DNA of 64,000 nucleotides, from assembly GCF_003096015.2 (NCBI RefSeq), contig NZ_CP029185.2, positions 2,266,001 to 2,330,000 of the forward strand. The letters are read 5' to 3'. Of this stretch, positions 45,157-54,424 are shown one piece after another (positions within the stretch are counted from its first letter, which is position 1; each line of letters opens with the position of its first letter). A program made the translations under genes and the position numbers. Source of the DNA: Limnobaculum parvum. Its GTDB lineage: Bacteria > Pseudomonadota > Gammaproteobacteria > Enterobacterales > Enterobacteriaceae. The notes under the pieces are model-generated. The model was not told the origin of the DNA and ran no database searches. It saw only the letters and a list, made by a program, of their open reading frames with translations.

Positions 45157-46617
45157 TCACCCTTTGTTATTGGCCCCACTGATATCCCAGTGAGGGTAGT
45201 AACGACGAATCAACGTAAACAGTTCTTGTTCGAACTCGCTGTTAAAGGTTGGCTGCTGTTTTTGCACACCGTCAGTTTTCTGAACCAGACCTGCACCTAC
45301 CGTCACATTGGTTAATCTGTCGATAAAGATAAAACTGCCGGTCTCATGATTAGTCTGGTAACTATCAAACAGCAACGGTTCATCAAATAACACTTCAACC
45401 ACACCGATACCATTAAGTGACAAGCTCTCTGATGGACGCTGTTCCAGAGAGTTAATATCTCGCTGATGTACAATACGCGCTATGCGTACTCGGCTCTTTT
45501 TACCTGATACCTTAATGTCGTAGCTCTGACCTGCCTGCAACGGCTGCTCAGCCATCCAAACCACGTCCAGCGTTGCTCCGGTAGTCGGTTGCAAACTGTT
45601 ATCCTCTGCGGCTACCAGCAAATCTCCCCGACTGATATCAATTTCATCCTCCAGCACCAGCGTTATCGCCTCTCCCGGCCAAGCTTTTTCAAGTTCACCG
45701 TCGAAAGTAACAATCGATTTAATCCGGCTGGTTACGCCTGAAGGCAGTACTTTAATCGCCTGCCCGGTTTCAATCACACCAGAAGATAAGGTACCGGCAT
45801 AACCGCGAAAATCCAGATTAGGCCGGTTCACATATTGAACCGGAAAGCGCAGAGGCTTTTGCTGCTGTTCAGCCACCACGTTTACCGTCTCCAGAATTTC
45901 CAGCAGTGTAGCTCCAGAATACCAAGGCATATTGTTGCCCACGCTGGCGACGTTGTCCCCATCCAGTGCGGACAATGGTACGAACTTAATCTCAGTTTGT
46001 TGCGGAAGCTGATTTGCAAACGTCAGATAATCGGTGCGAATCTGTTCAAATACCGACTGTTGATATCCCACCAAGTCCATCTTATTTACCGCAACCACCA
46101 GATGGCGAATCCCCAACAGCGTGGCAATAAAGCTATGGCGACGGGTCTGATCCAGTACGCCTTTACGCGCATCAATCAGCAAAATAGCCACATCACAGGT
46201 GGACGCCCCAGTTGCCATATTGCGAGTGTACTGCTCATGCCCCGGCGTATCGGCAATGATAAATTTGCGTTTTTCAGTAGAAAAATAACGATAGGCCACA
46301 TCAATAGTGATGCCCTGTTCACGCTCTGCCTGTAAACCATCCACCAACAATGCCAGATCCAGTTTTTCACCCGCAGTGCCAATACGTTTACTGTCATTAT
46401 GCAGCGTGGTGAGCTGATCCTGATAAATTTGGCGGGTATCATGCAGCAATCGTCCGATAAGGGTACTTTTGCCATCATCCACACTGCCACAGGTGAGGAA
46501 ACGTAACAGACTTTTATTCTGTTGAGCATGAAGATAAGCTTCAACGCCGCCCTGCTCCGCAATTTGTCGGGCAATCGCCTCGTTAACGCTCACAGGCTGA
46601 TTAATCACTTCACTCAT
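45157..46617 (-). CDS. cysN: Sulfate adenylyltransferase subunit 1 (GTPase)
   Basis: About 486 residues. EF-Tu-like G domain: GSVDDGKST, DTPGHEQYT, NKMD. Hydrolyses GTP to drive APS formation by CysD. Two adjacent ATGs (46620, 46617); GAGG sits eight bases from the second, which I prefer. Ten bases after cysD. Confidence 0.96.
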   Translation of the reverse strand: MSEVINQPVSVNEAIARQIAEQGGVEAYLHAQQNKSLLRFLTCGSVDDGKSTLIGRLLHDTRQIYQDQLTTLHNDSKRIGTAGEKLDLALLVDGLQAEREQGITIDVAYRYFSTEKRKFIIADTPGHEQYTRNMATGASTCDVAILLIDARKGVLDQTRRHSFIATLLGIRHLVVAVNKMDLVGYQQSVFEQIRTDYLTFANQLPQQTEIKFVPLSALDGDNVASVGNNMPWYSGATLLEILETVNVVAEQQQKPLRFPVQYVNRPNLDFRGYAGTLSSGVIETGQAIKVLPSGVTSRIKSIVTFDGELEKAWPGEAITLVLEDEIDISRGDLLVAAEDNSLQPTTGATLDVVWMAEQPLQAGQSYDIKVSGKKSRVRIARIVHQRDINSLEQRPSESLSLNGIGVVEVLFDEPLLFDSYQTNHETGSFIFIDRLTNVTVGAGLVQKTDGVQKQQPTFNSEFEQELFTLIRRYYPHWDISGANNKG

Positions 46618-46627
46618 CATCTATTCC

Positions 46628-47536
46628 TCAGAAATAACCCTGCCGTTTTTTCAATTCCATCGAGCCTGACTGATCCCGATCGATAACCCGCCCCTGACGT
46701 TCACTGGTGGTGGACACCAGCATTTCTTCAATAATTTCCGGCAGGGTTTCTGCTTCGGATTCAACCGCACCGGTTAACGGCCAGCACCCCAGCGTTCTGA
46801 AACGCACTTTACGCTTCACAATCACTTCCCCCGGCTGCAAGTCAATGCGGTTGTCATCTATCATCATCAGCATACCGTCACGCTCTAAAATAGGCCGTGG
46901 CTTTGCCAAGTACAAAGGAATAATCTCTATATTTTCCAGAAAGATATATTGCCAAATATCCAACTCGGTCCAGTTAGAGAGCGGAAATACACGAATGCTT
47001 TCCCCCTTGTTAATCTGACCATTGTAGTTATGCCACAGCTCAGGACGCTGGTTCTTAGGATCCCAGCGATGAAAACGGTCGCGGAATGAATAGATACGTT
47101 CTTTCGCCCGGGATTTCTCTTCATCACGACGGGCACCACCGAATGCGGCATCAAAACCGTACTTATTCAGCGCCTGCTTCAGCCCTTCGGTTTTCATGAT
47201 ATCGGTATGTTTCGCACTGCCGTGCACAAAAGGATTAATCCCCATAGCGACCCCTTCCGGATTTTTATGCACCAGCAAATCGCAGCCATAGGCTTTTGCC
47301 GTGCGATCGCGAAACTGATACATCTCCTGAAATTTCCAGCCGGTATCCACATGCAACAGAGGAAACGGCAAATTACCGGGAAAAAAGGCTTTGCGCGCCA
47401 AATGCAGCATGACCGAGGAATCTTTTCCAATGGAATAAAGCATCACTGGATTAGCAAATTCAGCCGCCACTTCACGAATAATGTGAATACTTTCTGCTTC
47501 CAGTTGGCGTAAGTGAGTCAGTCGTTTTTCGTCCAC
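46628..47536 (-). CDS. cysD: Sulfate adenylyltransferase subunit 2
   Basis: 302 residues with a GTG start at 47536, exactly the E. coli length. GAGG lies eight bases upstream and the protein then begins like E. coli (DEKRLTHLRQLEAES). An ATG at 47596 or 47569 would add residues not in the family and overlap cysG. PP-loop SIGKDSSVMLH and the GGARRDEEKSRAKER segment are intact. Adenylylates sulfate with CysN. Confidence 0.95.
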   Translation of the reverse strand: MDEKRLTHLRQLEAESIHIIREVAAEFANPVMLYSIGKDSSVMLHLARKAFFPGNLPFPLLHVDTGWKFQEMYQFRDRTAKAYGCDLLVHKNPEGVAMGINPFVHGSAKHTDIMKTEGLKQALNKYGFDAAFGGARRDEEKSRAKERIYSFRDRFHRWDPKNQRPELWHNYNGQINKGESIRVFPLSNWTELDIWQYIFLENIEIIPLYLAKPRPILERDGMLMMIDDNRIDLQPGEVIVKRKVRFRTLGCWPLTGAVESEAETLPEIIEEMLVSTTSERQGRVIDRDQSGSMELKKRQGYF

Positions 47537-47568
47537 GTTCAATACCTCAATGCTTTGTCTAAAGGCCA

Positions 47569-49005
47569 TCAGGCCAGATTGACTACCGACTGCCACTGCG
47601 CCGGACTATTCTGTGATGCTAAGGATGGCTGAGCAGGTTCACCGAACCAGTTCAGCCGCTGATGCAGCGCCGCCACTTCACCTATCACTAACAACGCGGG
47701 GGTTGGCGCTTCACGGGCTAACTCATGCAGTTGTGAAAGTGTTCCGGTTAGCACTTTCTGATCGCTGCGTGTTCCTCTGCTAATCACTGCCACCGGTGTC
47801 GATGCTGAACGTCCATGATTTATCAGTTGTTGCTGAATATCGCTGGCTTTTACCGTTCCCATATAAATCGCCAGAGTTTGATGCCCTTGAGCCAGTTGTG
47901 ACCAATCCACACCATCAGACTCTGGCTTGCAGTGCCCCGTAATAAACGTGATGCTCTGAGCATGATCGCGATGTGTTAGTGGAATTCCAGCATAGGCCGC
48001 CGCACCTGCGGCGGCGGTAATACCAGGAACAACTTGATAGCGAATCCCGGCATTAACCAAAACTTCCAGCTCTTCACCCCCCCGACCAAAAATGAAGGGG
48101 TCTCCACCTTTTAAACGCACAACACGTTTACCCTGCTGGGCTAATTTAACCAGTAACTGATTGGTCTCTTCCTGTTGTACTGAATGCGATCCAGCACGTT
48201 TTCCTACGCTAATTAGCGTGGCGTCACGACGTACCAGTTCCAATATTTCTGGGGTAACCAAAGCATCATGCAATACCACATCGGCCTGTTGAATGGCTCG
48301 CAACGCATGTAACGTCAACAGCCCTGGATCTCCGGGGCCTGCCCCTACCAGCGTGACTTCACCGGTCGTTGAAGCGGGATGATATAGCTGTTGTTCAAGC
48401 TCGACCTCTGCCTCTTCGGTACGATTTGCCGCCACCAGCGAAGCAAAACGACCATCAAACAGACGCTCCCAAAAATAGCGGCGTTCGCTTAATGAGTGCA
48501 GATGTTGCTTAACTCGCGTGCGCCAGTTACCGGCTATTTCGGCAACCTGACCCAGACTGGCTGGTAATAATGCTTCCAGTTTCTCCCGTAACAAACGCGC
48601 TAATACCGGTGCTTTACCACCAGAAGAGATAGCAACCACCAAGGGCGAACGGTCAATAATAGAAGGAAAAATGAATGAGCAGCGAGCAGGATCGTCCACC
48701 ACATTAATCAGGCGACGGCGTTGGTTAGCCGCCTGAAAGACTCTGGCATTCAACGTGCTGTCATTGGTTGCCGCCACCACTAAAAAAATATCGTCTAACT
48801 GGCAGGTATCAAACTCCTGCGCCAGCCAGTTCAATGCCTTTTCCTGATGCAGTTTATTCACCTCAGTACCCAGAGATTTAGCCACCACAAACACTTCCGC
48901 ACCGGCGCTTAAGAGCAAACCAATTTTGCGGGCAGCAATCTCTCCGCCGCCAACAACTAGCACCGGACGATGTTTCAAATCGGCAAACAGAGGTAAATAA
49001 TCCAC
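47569..49005 (-). CDS. cysG: Siroheme synthase CysG
   Basis: 478 residues (E. coli 457). N-terminal precorrin-2 dehydrogenase/ferrochelatase (VVGGGEIAARKIGLLL) and C-terminal uroporphyrinogen-III methyltransferase (GAGPGDPGLLTLHALR, RLKGGDPFIFGRGGEE). Makes siroheme, the CysI cofactor, so its place at the head of cysDNC is functional. A spacing of 33 bp to cysD suggests one operon. Confidence 0.95.
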   Translation of the reverse strand: MDYLPLFADLKHRPVLVVGGGEIAARKIGLLLSAGAEVFVVAKSLGTEVNKLHQEKALNWLAQEFDTCQLDDIFLVVAATNDSTLNARVFQAANQRRRLINVVDDPARCSFIFPSIIDRSPLVVAISSGGKAPVLARLLREKLEALLPASLGQVAEIAGNWRTRVKQHLHSLSERRYFWERLFDGRFASLVAANRTEEAEVELEQQLYHPASTTGEVTLVGAGPGDPGLLTLHALRAIQQADVVLHDALVTPEILELVRRDATLISVGKRAGSHSVQQEETNQLLVKLAQQGKRVVRLKGGDPFIFGRGGEELEVLVNAGIRYQVVPGITAAAGAAAYAGIPLTHRDHAQSITFITGHCKPESDGVDWSQLAQGHQTLAIYMGTVKASDIQQQLINHGRSASTPVAVISRGTRSDQKVLTGTLSQLHELAREAPTPALLVIGEVAALHQRLNWFGEPAQPSLASQNSPAQWQSVVNLA

Positions 49006-49197
49006 GATAACCTTCAGGTTCTTAACAAAACAATAACCTGACTATAGAGAGTCGTTGCTAACGAATGAAATCACCAAATGGAATTTGATATAGCTGAATG
49101 GAATAGGAAAAAGATTATCAAATGTTATGTTTACAAAACGGCCAGTTACAGACCATTATTTATACTGACTTAATGACAGCAAACGTGGAGCCTGCAT

Positions 49198-50115
49198 ATG
49201 ACTCGTCTCACCGCAAAAGATTTCCCTCCCGCACTGCTCGAGTATTTTGATTTCTACGTACATGGGCGTATCAGCAAGCGTGAATTTCTCGATCTAGCAA
49301 CCAAGATGGTGGTTGGTGGAGTATCGGCGGCGGCACTTGGCTCATTATTGATGCCCGACTACAGCTATGCGCAACAGGTAGAGTTTACCGATCCTGAAAT
49401 TATCGCTGAATATATCCAATATCCATCACCGTTGGGACACGGTAGCGTTCGGGGTTATTTCGTCCGCCCGGCGAAAACCAGCGGTAAAGTACCTGGTGTG
49501 GTCGTGGTGCACGAAAACCGTGGACTCAACCCCTATATTGAAGATGTAGCGCGACGTCTGGCAAAAGCAGGCTTTGTCGCTCTGGCTCCGGACGGACTCA
49601 GTTCGGTTGGCGGTTACCCGGGAAACGATGATAAAGGGCGCGAACTACAACAGCAGATCGATCCGACTAAATTAATGAATGACTTTTTCGCTGCCATTGA
49701 GTTTTTAATACATCACGCGACAACCACCGGCAAAGTGGGTATTACCGGTTTTTGCTACGGTGGCGGAGTCGCGAATGCCGCCGCAGTAGCCTACCCGGAA
49801 CTGGGTGCTGCCGTGCCCTTCTATGGTCGTCAAGCCAAAACCGAAGATGTACCACACATCAAAGCACCAATACTGCTGCACTACGCCGGGCTAGACTCAC
49901 GCATTAATGAAGGCTGGCCGGCCTATGAGGCCGCACTGAAAGCCAATCATAAAACTTATGAAGCCTATATTTACCCCGGTGTAAATCATGGATTTCACAA
50001 TGATTCAACACCGCGCTATGACAAAGAAGCAGCAGAACTTGCTTGGGACAGAACGCTGGCCTGGTTCAGGAAATATTTAATATCTACGGATAGTACTAAA
50101 AACCATCAATCATAA
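49198..50115 (+). CDS. yghX: Dienelactone hydrolase-family protein, YghX-like
   Basis: 305 residues. An N-terminal region with SKREFLDLATKMVVGG resembles a Tat-like export signal (to about 58), then an alpha/beta hydrolase of the dienelactone type: nucleophile GFCYGGG, acid in GLDSRINEG, His in NHGFHND. YghX in E. coli K-12 is split; here it is whole. Its last residues (about TKNHQS) are read from a duplicated ccdB tail lying antisense, so the native C-terminus was probably replaced. Confidence 0.85.
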   Translation: MTRLTAKDFPPALLEYFDFYVHGRISKREFLDLATKMVVGGVSAAALGSLLMPDYSYAQQVEFTDPEIIAEYIQYPSPLGHGSVRGYFVRPAKTSGKVPGVVVVHENRGLNPYIEDVARRLAKAGFVALAPDGLSSVGGYPGNDDKGRELQQQIDPTKLMNDFFAAIEFLIHHATTTGKVGITGFCYGGGVANAAAVAYPELGAAVPFYGRQAKTEDVPHIKAPILLHYAGLDSRINEGWPAYEAALKANHKTYEAYIYPGVNHGFHNDSTPRYDKEAAELAWDRTLAWFRKYLISTDSTKNHQS

Positions 50116-50236
50116 AATCAATGGCGGCTTTAATCTCATCGCGATAATGCTGGGCCTGGCACCCTTGGTCACCCAGCATACTTTGACGTACGCTGGCTAT
50201 TTCATGGGTCATCAGCAGATACTCAACTTCTCCGCG
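50097..50236 (-). pseudogene. ccdB 3'-end remnant (duplicate)
   Basis: Minus-strand reading gives EVEYLLMTHEIASVRQSMLG, then the RDEIKAAIDFMIDGF ending, near-identical to the end of the intact ccdB at 50822. The rest of the toxin gene is missing. It overlaps the yghX stop on the other strand. Marks insertion/deletion at this locus. Confidence 0.85.
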
Positions 50237-50406
50237 CCAAACAACAAATTTTCACTATTTGTGTTTAAATAAAAATAGACGTTTGGATATGATTTACAAT
50301 GATGCGGTTTGAATTTTTGGCAGCGATTTAAAAAAATTATGATTATCGTATTAACTATGATTACATAATCTAATTAACAAAATCATATGGAAATTTTATA
50401 GGTAAC

Positions 50407-50670
50407 ATGCGTATTAACATCCCGAGACCCGAGAGTGAAAAAGAATCGGTTAACTTATTTGATACCGTCATTACTGCAATAAAAGCTATTGATATGGAAC
50501 TACCCAATTACTTTTTAGAAGCCAATATCATGGACGATAAGAGTATTGAAGAGATTATCGAGTTGTTAAATGCTTATTATACTTCTACTCGAAACTTATC
50601 ACTTGCACTAACGCATAGTGATAGAAAAAACTGGGAGTTAACTTTAACCGACAAAAAAGTGCCTGAATAA
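50407..50670 (+). CDS. Hypothetical small acidic protein
   Basis: 87 residues, mostly helical and acidic (DDKSIEEIIELLNAYY), no signal or membrane segment. Weak RBS (TAGGTAAC). Lies between the ccdB remnant and intact ccdB, in an AT-rich patch that looks acquired. Family not recognised. Confidence 0.45.
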   Translation: MRINIPRPESEKESVNLFDTVITAIKAIDMELPNYFLEANIMDDKSIEEIIELLNAYYTSTRNLSLALTHSDRKNWELTLTDKKVPE

Positions 50671-50821
50671 TCGCTTAAATTCTTTAGCCTGTCTTAAAAA
50701 TATATTTCATTGATATTTAAATTAAATATTTATAGCCAACTCTTAATAGCGACACTTACAAACATTATCCGGAAATGAATTAACAAAAGATAATCCGTTA
50801 GGTTGCTATAAATTAATCACA

Positions 50822-51130
50822 TTAAAAACCATCAATCATAAAATCAATCGCGGCTTTAATCTCATCGCGATAATGCTGGGCCTGGCACACTTCGTCACCC
50901 AGCATACTTTTGCGAACGCTGGCCATCTCATGCGTCATCAATAAGTACTCAACTTCCCCAATACTCAGTATCGGGCATAAGTGTTGAGGGACCTTTCCTT
51001 TAAATCGGCGACGGGGGAAGAGTGGAATCACCCATCGCGTTGTCAACGCATCAATCAGGTCACTTTGTACATTCAATAAGTACGGGTAATCCTTGTTATT
51101 ACCCGTATTACGATAGACAGTATATTGCAC
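50822..51130 (-). CDS. ccdB: CcdB-family toxin
   Basis: 102 residues from GTG 51130, giving a QYTVYRNTG start as in chromosomal CcdB proteins; a TTG at 51136 overlapping the ccdA stop is an alternative. Residues LLNVQSDLIDALTTRWVIPL, MTHEMASVR and the IDFMIDGF tail match. Plasmid-F CcdB ends in WGI, which it needs to poison gyrase; here the end is DGF, so the toxin may be weaker or act differently. Downstream partner of ccdA. Confidence 0.9.
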   Translation of the reverse strand: MQYTVYRNTGNNKDYPYLLNVQSDLIDALTTRWVIPLFPRRRFKGKVPQHLCPILSIGEVEYLLMTHEMASVRKSMLGDEVCQAQHYRDEIKAAIDFMIDGF

Positions 51131-51132
51131 AA

Positions 51133-51375
51133 TCAAAATGCCTTATATTCATCGGAAAGTAAGCCGCTCTCATCACTAATCCGGTTTAGCTCTTCCATCG
51201 CCTGCCGGTTTTCATGCTTCCATTGAGCAGCAGATGCTGCCTGTAACTGTGCCTCAATGGCTTGAGTCAATACTGCTGATAAATTGATACCCATATCGCG
51301 AGCCTTTTGATACAAAACTGGATCCAACGTCACACTGACCGTCTTTTTGGTTATTTTTGCATGGGTTTTTGTCAT
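51133..51375 (-). CDS. ccdA: CcdA-family antitoxin
   Basis: 80 residues: ribbon-helix-helix N-terminus (KKTVSVTLDPVLYQKARDMG) and a C-terminal toxin-binding tail (ENRQAMEELNRISDESGLLS). AGGGG precedes the ATG. It is upstream of ccdB with overlapping ends, the standard order; it should bind the operator and neutralise CcdB. Confidence 0.92.
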   Translation of the reverse strand: MTKTHAKITKKTVSVTLDPVLYQKARDMGINLSAVLTQAIEAQLQAASAAQWKHENRQAMEELNRISDESGLLSDEYKAF

Positions 51376-51590
51376 ATTTCACCCCTGTTAAAACACGTGT
51401 TAATGAACATATAATGAACGATTAACATCAGGATGTAAAGTGCCCCTGCTTACTCATAACCCCCGATAACACTGTAAATGAATTGATTATTAAACCATTC
51501 CATTCACTGCCACAGATGCTATCCAAATAGTCTGACGCAATCCATTCACATATCATTAAGTTGCGAGGCAATACGCAATAAAAATACCAA

Positions 51591-51840
51591 GGGGGATCGA
51601 CTTAACATAAGTCAACGAAGCACCCTATCTGTTAACAATACTGATAGTTGAGAGGAACTACCGTAGAGATCAACTTGACGCACACCAAAGAAGTGCCCTA
51701 TCTGTTAGCAATGCCAATCGTTGGGAGGGACGGGCGTGGGGGTCGACTTAGCATAAACCAACGACAAACAGGCAAAGCCTGTTTGAACAGCGCTCGCGCT
51801 GGCCCGAAGGGTGAAGCACCGCAGGGTGTTTCATAACTGC
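51591..51840. repeat. Degenerate tandem repeats and cruciform-prone segment
   Basis: Units share ATCGACTTAACATAA-, CAACGAAG- and CCCTATCTGTTA-like words: unit A 51591-51655, unit B 51664-51730, a partial unit C from 51738. They are followed by AAACAGGC-AAA-GCCTGTTT (51766-51784) and CAGCGC-TC-GCGCTG (51788-51801). Confidence 0.6.
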
Positions 51841-51885
51841 CCGTAGCCCGGCCAAGCCCAACGCACTCCAATCTCAAGTACAGAC

Positions 51886-51945
51886 GGTCTTCCGGTCGAG
51901 CACAAACCTAGTATAAGCACCTCTGATTTTACGACCGGAATATCC
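51886..51945 (-). repeat. Extragenic hairpin repeat, copy 2
   Basis: On the minus strand: GGATATTCCGGTCGTAA, 25-base spacer, GTGCTCGACCGGAAGACC. Compared with copy 1 the paired bases changed together (C-G to T-A), so the stem is kept. Lies downstream of cysH. Confidence 0.7.
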
Positions 51946-51982
51946 ATCAATATCTATTAATCGGGTTTTTCATCACCAAATA

Positions 51983-52717
51983 TCACCCTTCATGCAACCC
52001 ACACTCCCGCTTCAGGCCAAAAAAACGCGTTTCTTCTTCACTCATGCCGGGTTCCCATTTACGGGTGGTGTGAGTATCCCCTACAGATAAATAGCCCTGT
52101 TCCCATAAAGGATGATAATTCAGGCCGTTATCCGTCAGATATTGATAAATCTGCCGGTTATCCCAATCGATAATCGGCAGAAATTTAAATACCCCACGCT
52201 GAATGGCGAGCACCGGTAATTGCGCCCGGGAACTCGACTGTTCACGGCGCAAACCGGCAAACCAAGTTTGCGCCTGTAGCTCCGCTAAAGCTCGGTTCAT
52301 CGGCTCAACTTTATTCAACTGGTTATAACGCTCAATACCTTCAACCCCCTGCTCCCAAAGTTTGCCGTAGCGGCTTTCTTGCCAGACAGGGGAATAAGGG
52401 GAACGATAAACCTTCAGGTTAAGCTTAAGCTGCTCCGTCAGGCTATCAATAAACTGGTAGGTTTCGGGAAACAAATAGCCGGTATCCGTCAGGATCACCG
52501 GTATCTCTGGCTGCTGACGCGTAACTAAATGAAGACAAACCGCCGCCTGAATACCAAAACTGGAAGAGAGTACTTTATTTTCTGGCAAATTCTCCAGCGC
52601 CCACGCCACACGCCGTGCGGCAGATAACGATTCTAACTGGCGGTTAACCTCCGCCAGTTCCGTTTTCTGCTCTTCCGCCGTTAGCTGATTTAACCGGGCT
52701 AAATTCAGGTTCGACAT
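51983..52717 (-). CDS. cysH: PAPS reductase
   Basis: 244 residues, as E. coli. PP-loop-like SSSFGIQAAV, DTGYLFPETY, and the C-terminal catalytic ECGLHEG are present. Reduces PAPS to sulfite using thioredoxin. Third gene of cysJIH; nine bases after cysI. Confidence 0.96.
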   Translation of the reverse strand: MSNLNLARLNQLTAEEQKTELAEVNRQLESLSAARRVAWALENLPENKVLSSSFGIQAAVCLHLVTRQQPEIPVILTDTGYLFPETYQFIDSLTEQLKLNLKVYRSPYSPVWQESRYGKLWEQGVEGIERYNQLNKVEPMNRALAELQAQTWFAGLRREQSSSRAQLPVLAIQRGVFKFLPIIDWDNRQIYQYLTDNGLNYHPLWEQGYLSVGDTHTTRKWEPGMSEEETRFFGLKRECGLHEG

Positions 52718-52726
52718 GATGTCTCC

Positions 52727-54424
52727 TTAATCGTAAAAGTCACGAGCCGAGTCAATAACCGGTTTAATGATTCCGGCGCGAATAACGTAATCCCCAAACC
52801 CTTCCTGCTCCTGACGCTCGCTGGCCCAACGACCAATCAAGCCATCCAGTTCGGACAGTATTTGCGCTGAAGTAATATTTTCACGATACATGCGGGGAAT
52901 ACGCGTCCCTTCACGGTTACCACCAATATGCAGGTTATAACGATCTGGCGCTTTACCCACCAGCCCAACCTCAGCCAGCATTGCCCGCCCACAGCCGTTA
53001 GGGCAACCTGTCACCCGTAGAATAATATGCTCATCAGGCAGTTGATGCTTTTCCATCACCTGCTCTACCTGAGTAATAAAATCAGGTAGGAAACGTTCAG
53101 CTTCAGCCATTGCCAGCGGACACGTAGGAAATGAAACGCATGCCATAGCGTTTTTACGCTGTTCTGATACCCCATCACTAATTAGCCCGTGCTGGCGCGC
53201 TAGCGTCTCTATTTTGGCTTTATCTTCAACGGTAACCCCCGCCACAATCAGATTCTGATTGGCCGTTAGGCGAAAATCCCCTTTATGGATTTTGGCAATT
53301 TCAGCCATACCGGTTTTTAACGGTTTGCCTGGGTAATCCAACAGACGACCATTTTCGATAAACAGCGTTAGGTGCCATTGTTTATCAATACCTTCCACCC
53401 AACCAATGCGATCGCCACGGCGAGTGAAATGATAAGGAACAATCGGGGCAAAACTCACCCCGGCCCGTTTCTCTACTTCTTGCTTAAAAGCGTCAACACC
53501 TACTCGTTCCAGCGTATATTTAGTCTTGGCGTTTTTACGCTCTGAACGGTTGCCCCAATCGCGTTGAGTAGTCACTACCGCTTCCGCAATCGCCAAAGTA
53601 TGTTCTAACGGAATATAACCAAACTCAGAAGCCTTACGTGGATAAGTCAGCTTATCACCGTGGGTCATCGCCAGACCACCGCCCACCAGCACGTTAAAAC
53701 CGACCAGTTGACCATTTTCACCAATGGCAACAAAGTTGAGATCGTTAGCGTGCAGATCCACATCATTATCCGGCGGGATCACCACGCTGGTTTTAAATTT
53801 ACGCGGTAAATAGGTCGCGCCAAGAATGGGTTCTACGTCGGTGGTTTCCAGTTTTTCCCCATCCAACCAGATTTCAGCGTAGGCGCGGGTTTTCGGCAAT
53901 AAGTGTTCCGAAATCTTCTTTGCCCACTCGTATGCCTGCTGATGCAGTTCCGACTCAACGGGATTCGAAGTACAGAGCACATTGCGGTTTACGTCACCGG
54001 CAGTGGCAATCGAATCCATGCCCAAACGGTGCAGCAACTGATGCATAGGTTTGATATCGTTTTTCAATACCCCGTGAAACTGGAAAGTCTGACGGGTTGT
54101 CAGGCGAATGCTGCCGTACAGCGTATCTTCAGCGGCAAAGCGATCGATGCCCAACCATTGTTGAGGGGTAATAATCCCGCCCGGCAAACGACAGCGAAGC
54201 ATCACGTTTAACAGTGGTTCTAGCTTCTGCTCTGCCCGTTCAGCGCGTAAATCGCGATCGTCTTGTTGGTACATACCGTGAAAACGGATCAGTTGAAAAT
54301 TGTCTCCACGAAATCCGCCGGTAAGGCCGTCTTTCAAATCATCGGCAATGGTGCCACGCAGCAAGTTACTCTCACGTTTTAGCCGTTCGTTGTCAGACAG
54401 TTTAATCTCTGAATCATTGCTCAT
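52727..54424 (-). CDS. cysI: Sulfite reductase hemoprotein subunit
   Basis: 565 residues (E. coli 570). Siroheme/[4Fe-4S] cysteines in CVSFPTCPLA and VTGCPNGCGRAM are intact. Reduces sulfite to sulfide with electrons from CysJ. Start overlaps the cysJ stop by one base. Confidence 0.97.
   Translation of the reverse strand: MSNDSEIKLSDNERLKRESNLLRGTIADDLKDGLTGGFRGDNFQLIRFHGMYQQDDRDLRAERAEQKLEPLLNVMLRCRLPGGIITPQQWLGIDRFAAEDTLYGSIRLTTRQTFQFHGVLKNDIKPMHQLLHRLGMDSIATAGDVNRNVLCTSNPVESELHQQAYEWAKKISEHLLPKTRAYAEIWLDGEKLETTDVEPILGATYLPRKFKTSVVIPPDNDVDLHANDLNFVAIGENGQLVGFNVLVGGGLAMTHGDKLTYPRKASEFGYIPLEHTLAIAEAVVTTQRDWGNRSERKNAKTKYTLERVGVDAFKQEVEKRAGVSFAPIVPYHFTRRGDRIGWVEGIDKQWHLTLFIENGRLLDYPGKPLKTGMAEIAKIHKGDFRLTANQNLIVAGVTVEDKAKIETLARQHGLISDGVSEQRKNAMACVSFPTCPLAMAEAERFLPDFITQVEQVMEKHQLPDEHIILRVTGCPNGCGRAMLAEVGLVGKAPDRYNLHIGGNREGTRIPRMYRENITSAQILSELDGLIGRWASERQEQEGFGDYVIRAGIIKPVIDSARDFYD

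Larger units (their letters stand above)
51376..51982. other. Repeat-rich intergenic region
   Basis: About 600 bp upstream of ccdA and downstream of cysH with no credible protein gene; holds degenerate tandem repeats, two hairpins and the second extragenic hairpin repeat. Confidence 0.55.

Noticed and set aside
45835..46335. 166-codon plus-strand frame inside cysN
   Set aside because: Antisense to a highly conserved enzyme; no RBS or codon pattern of its own.
51591..51840. Possible CRISPR array
   Set aside because: Only two to three degenerate units, no constant repeat/spacer length, no cas genes.
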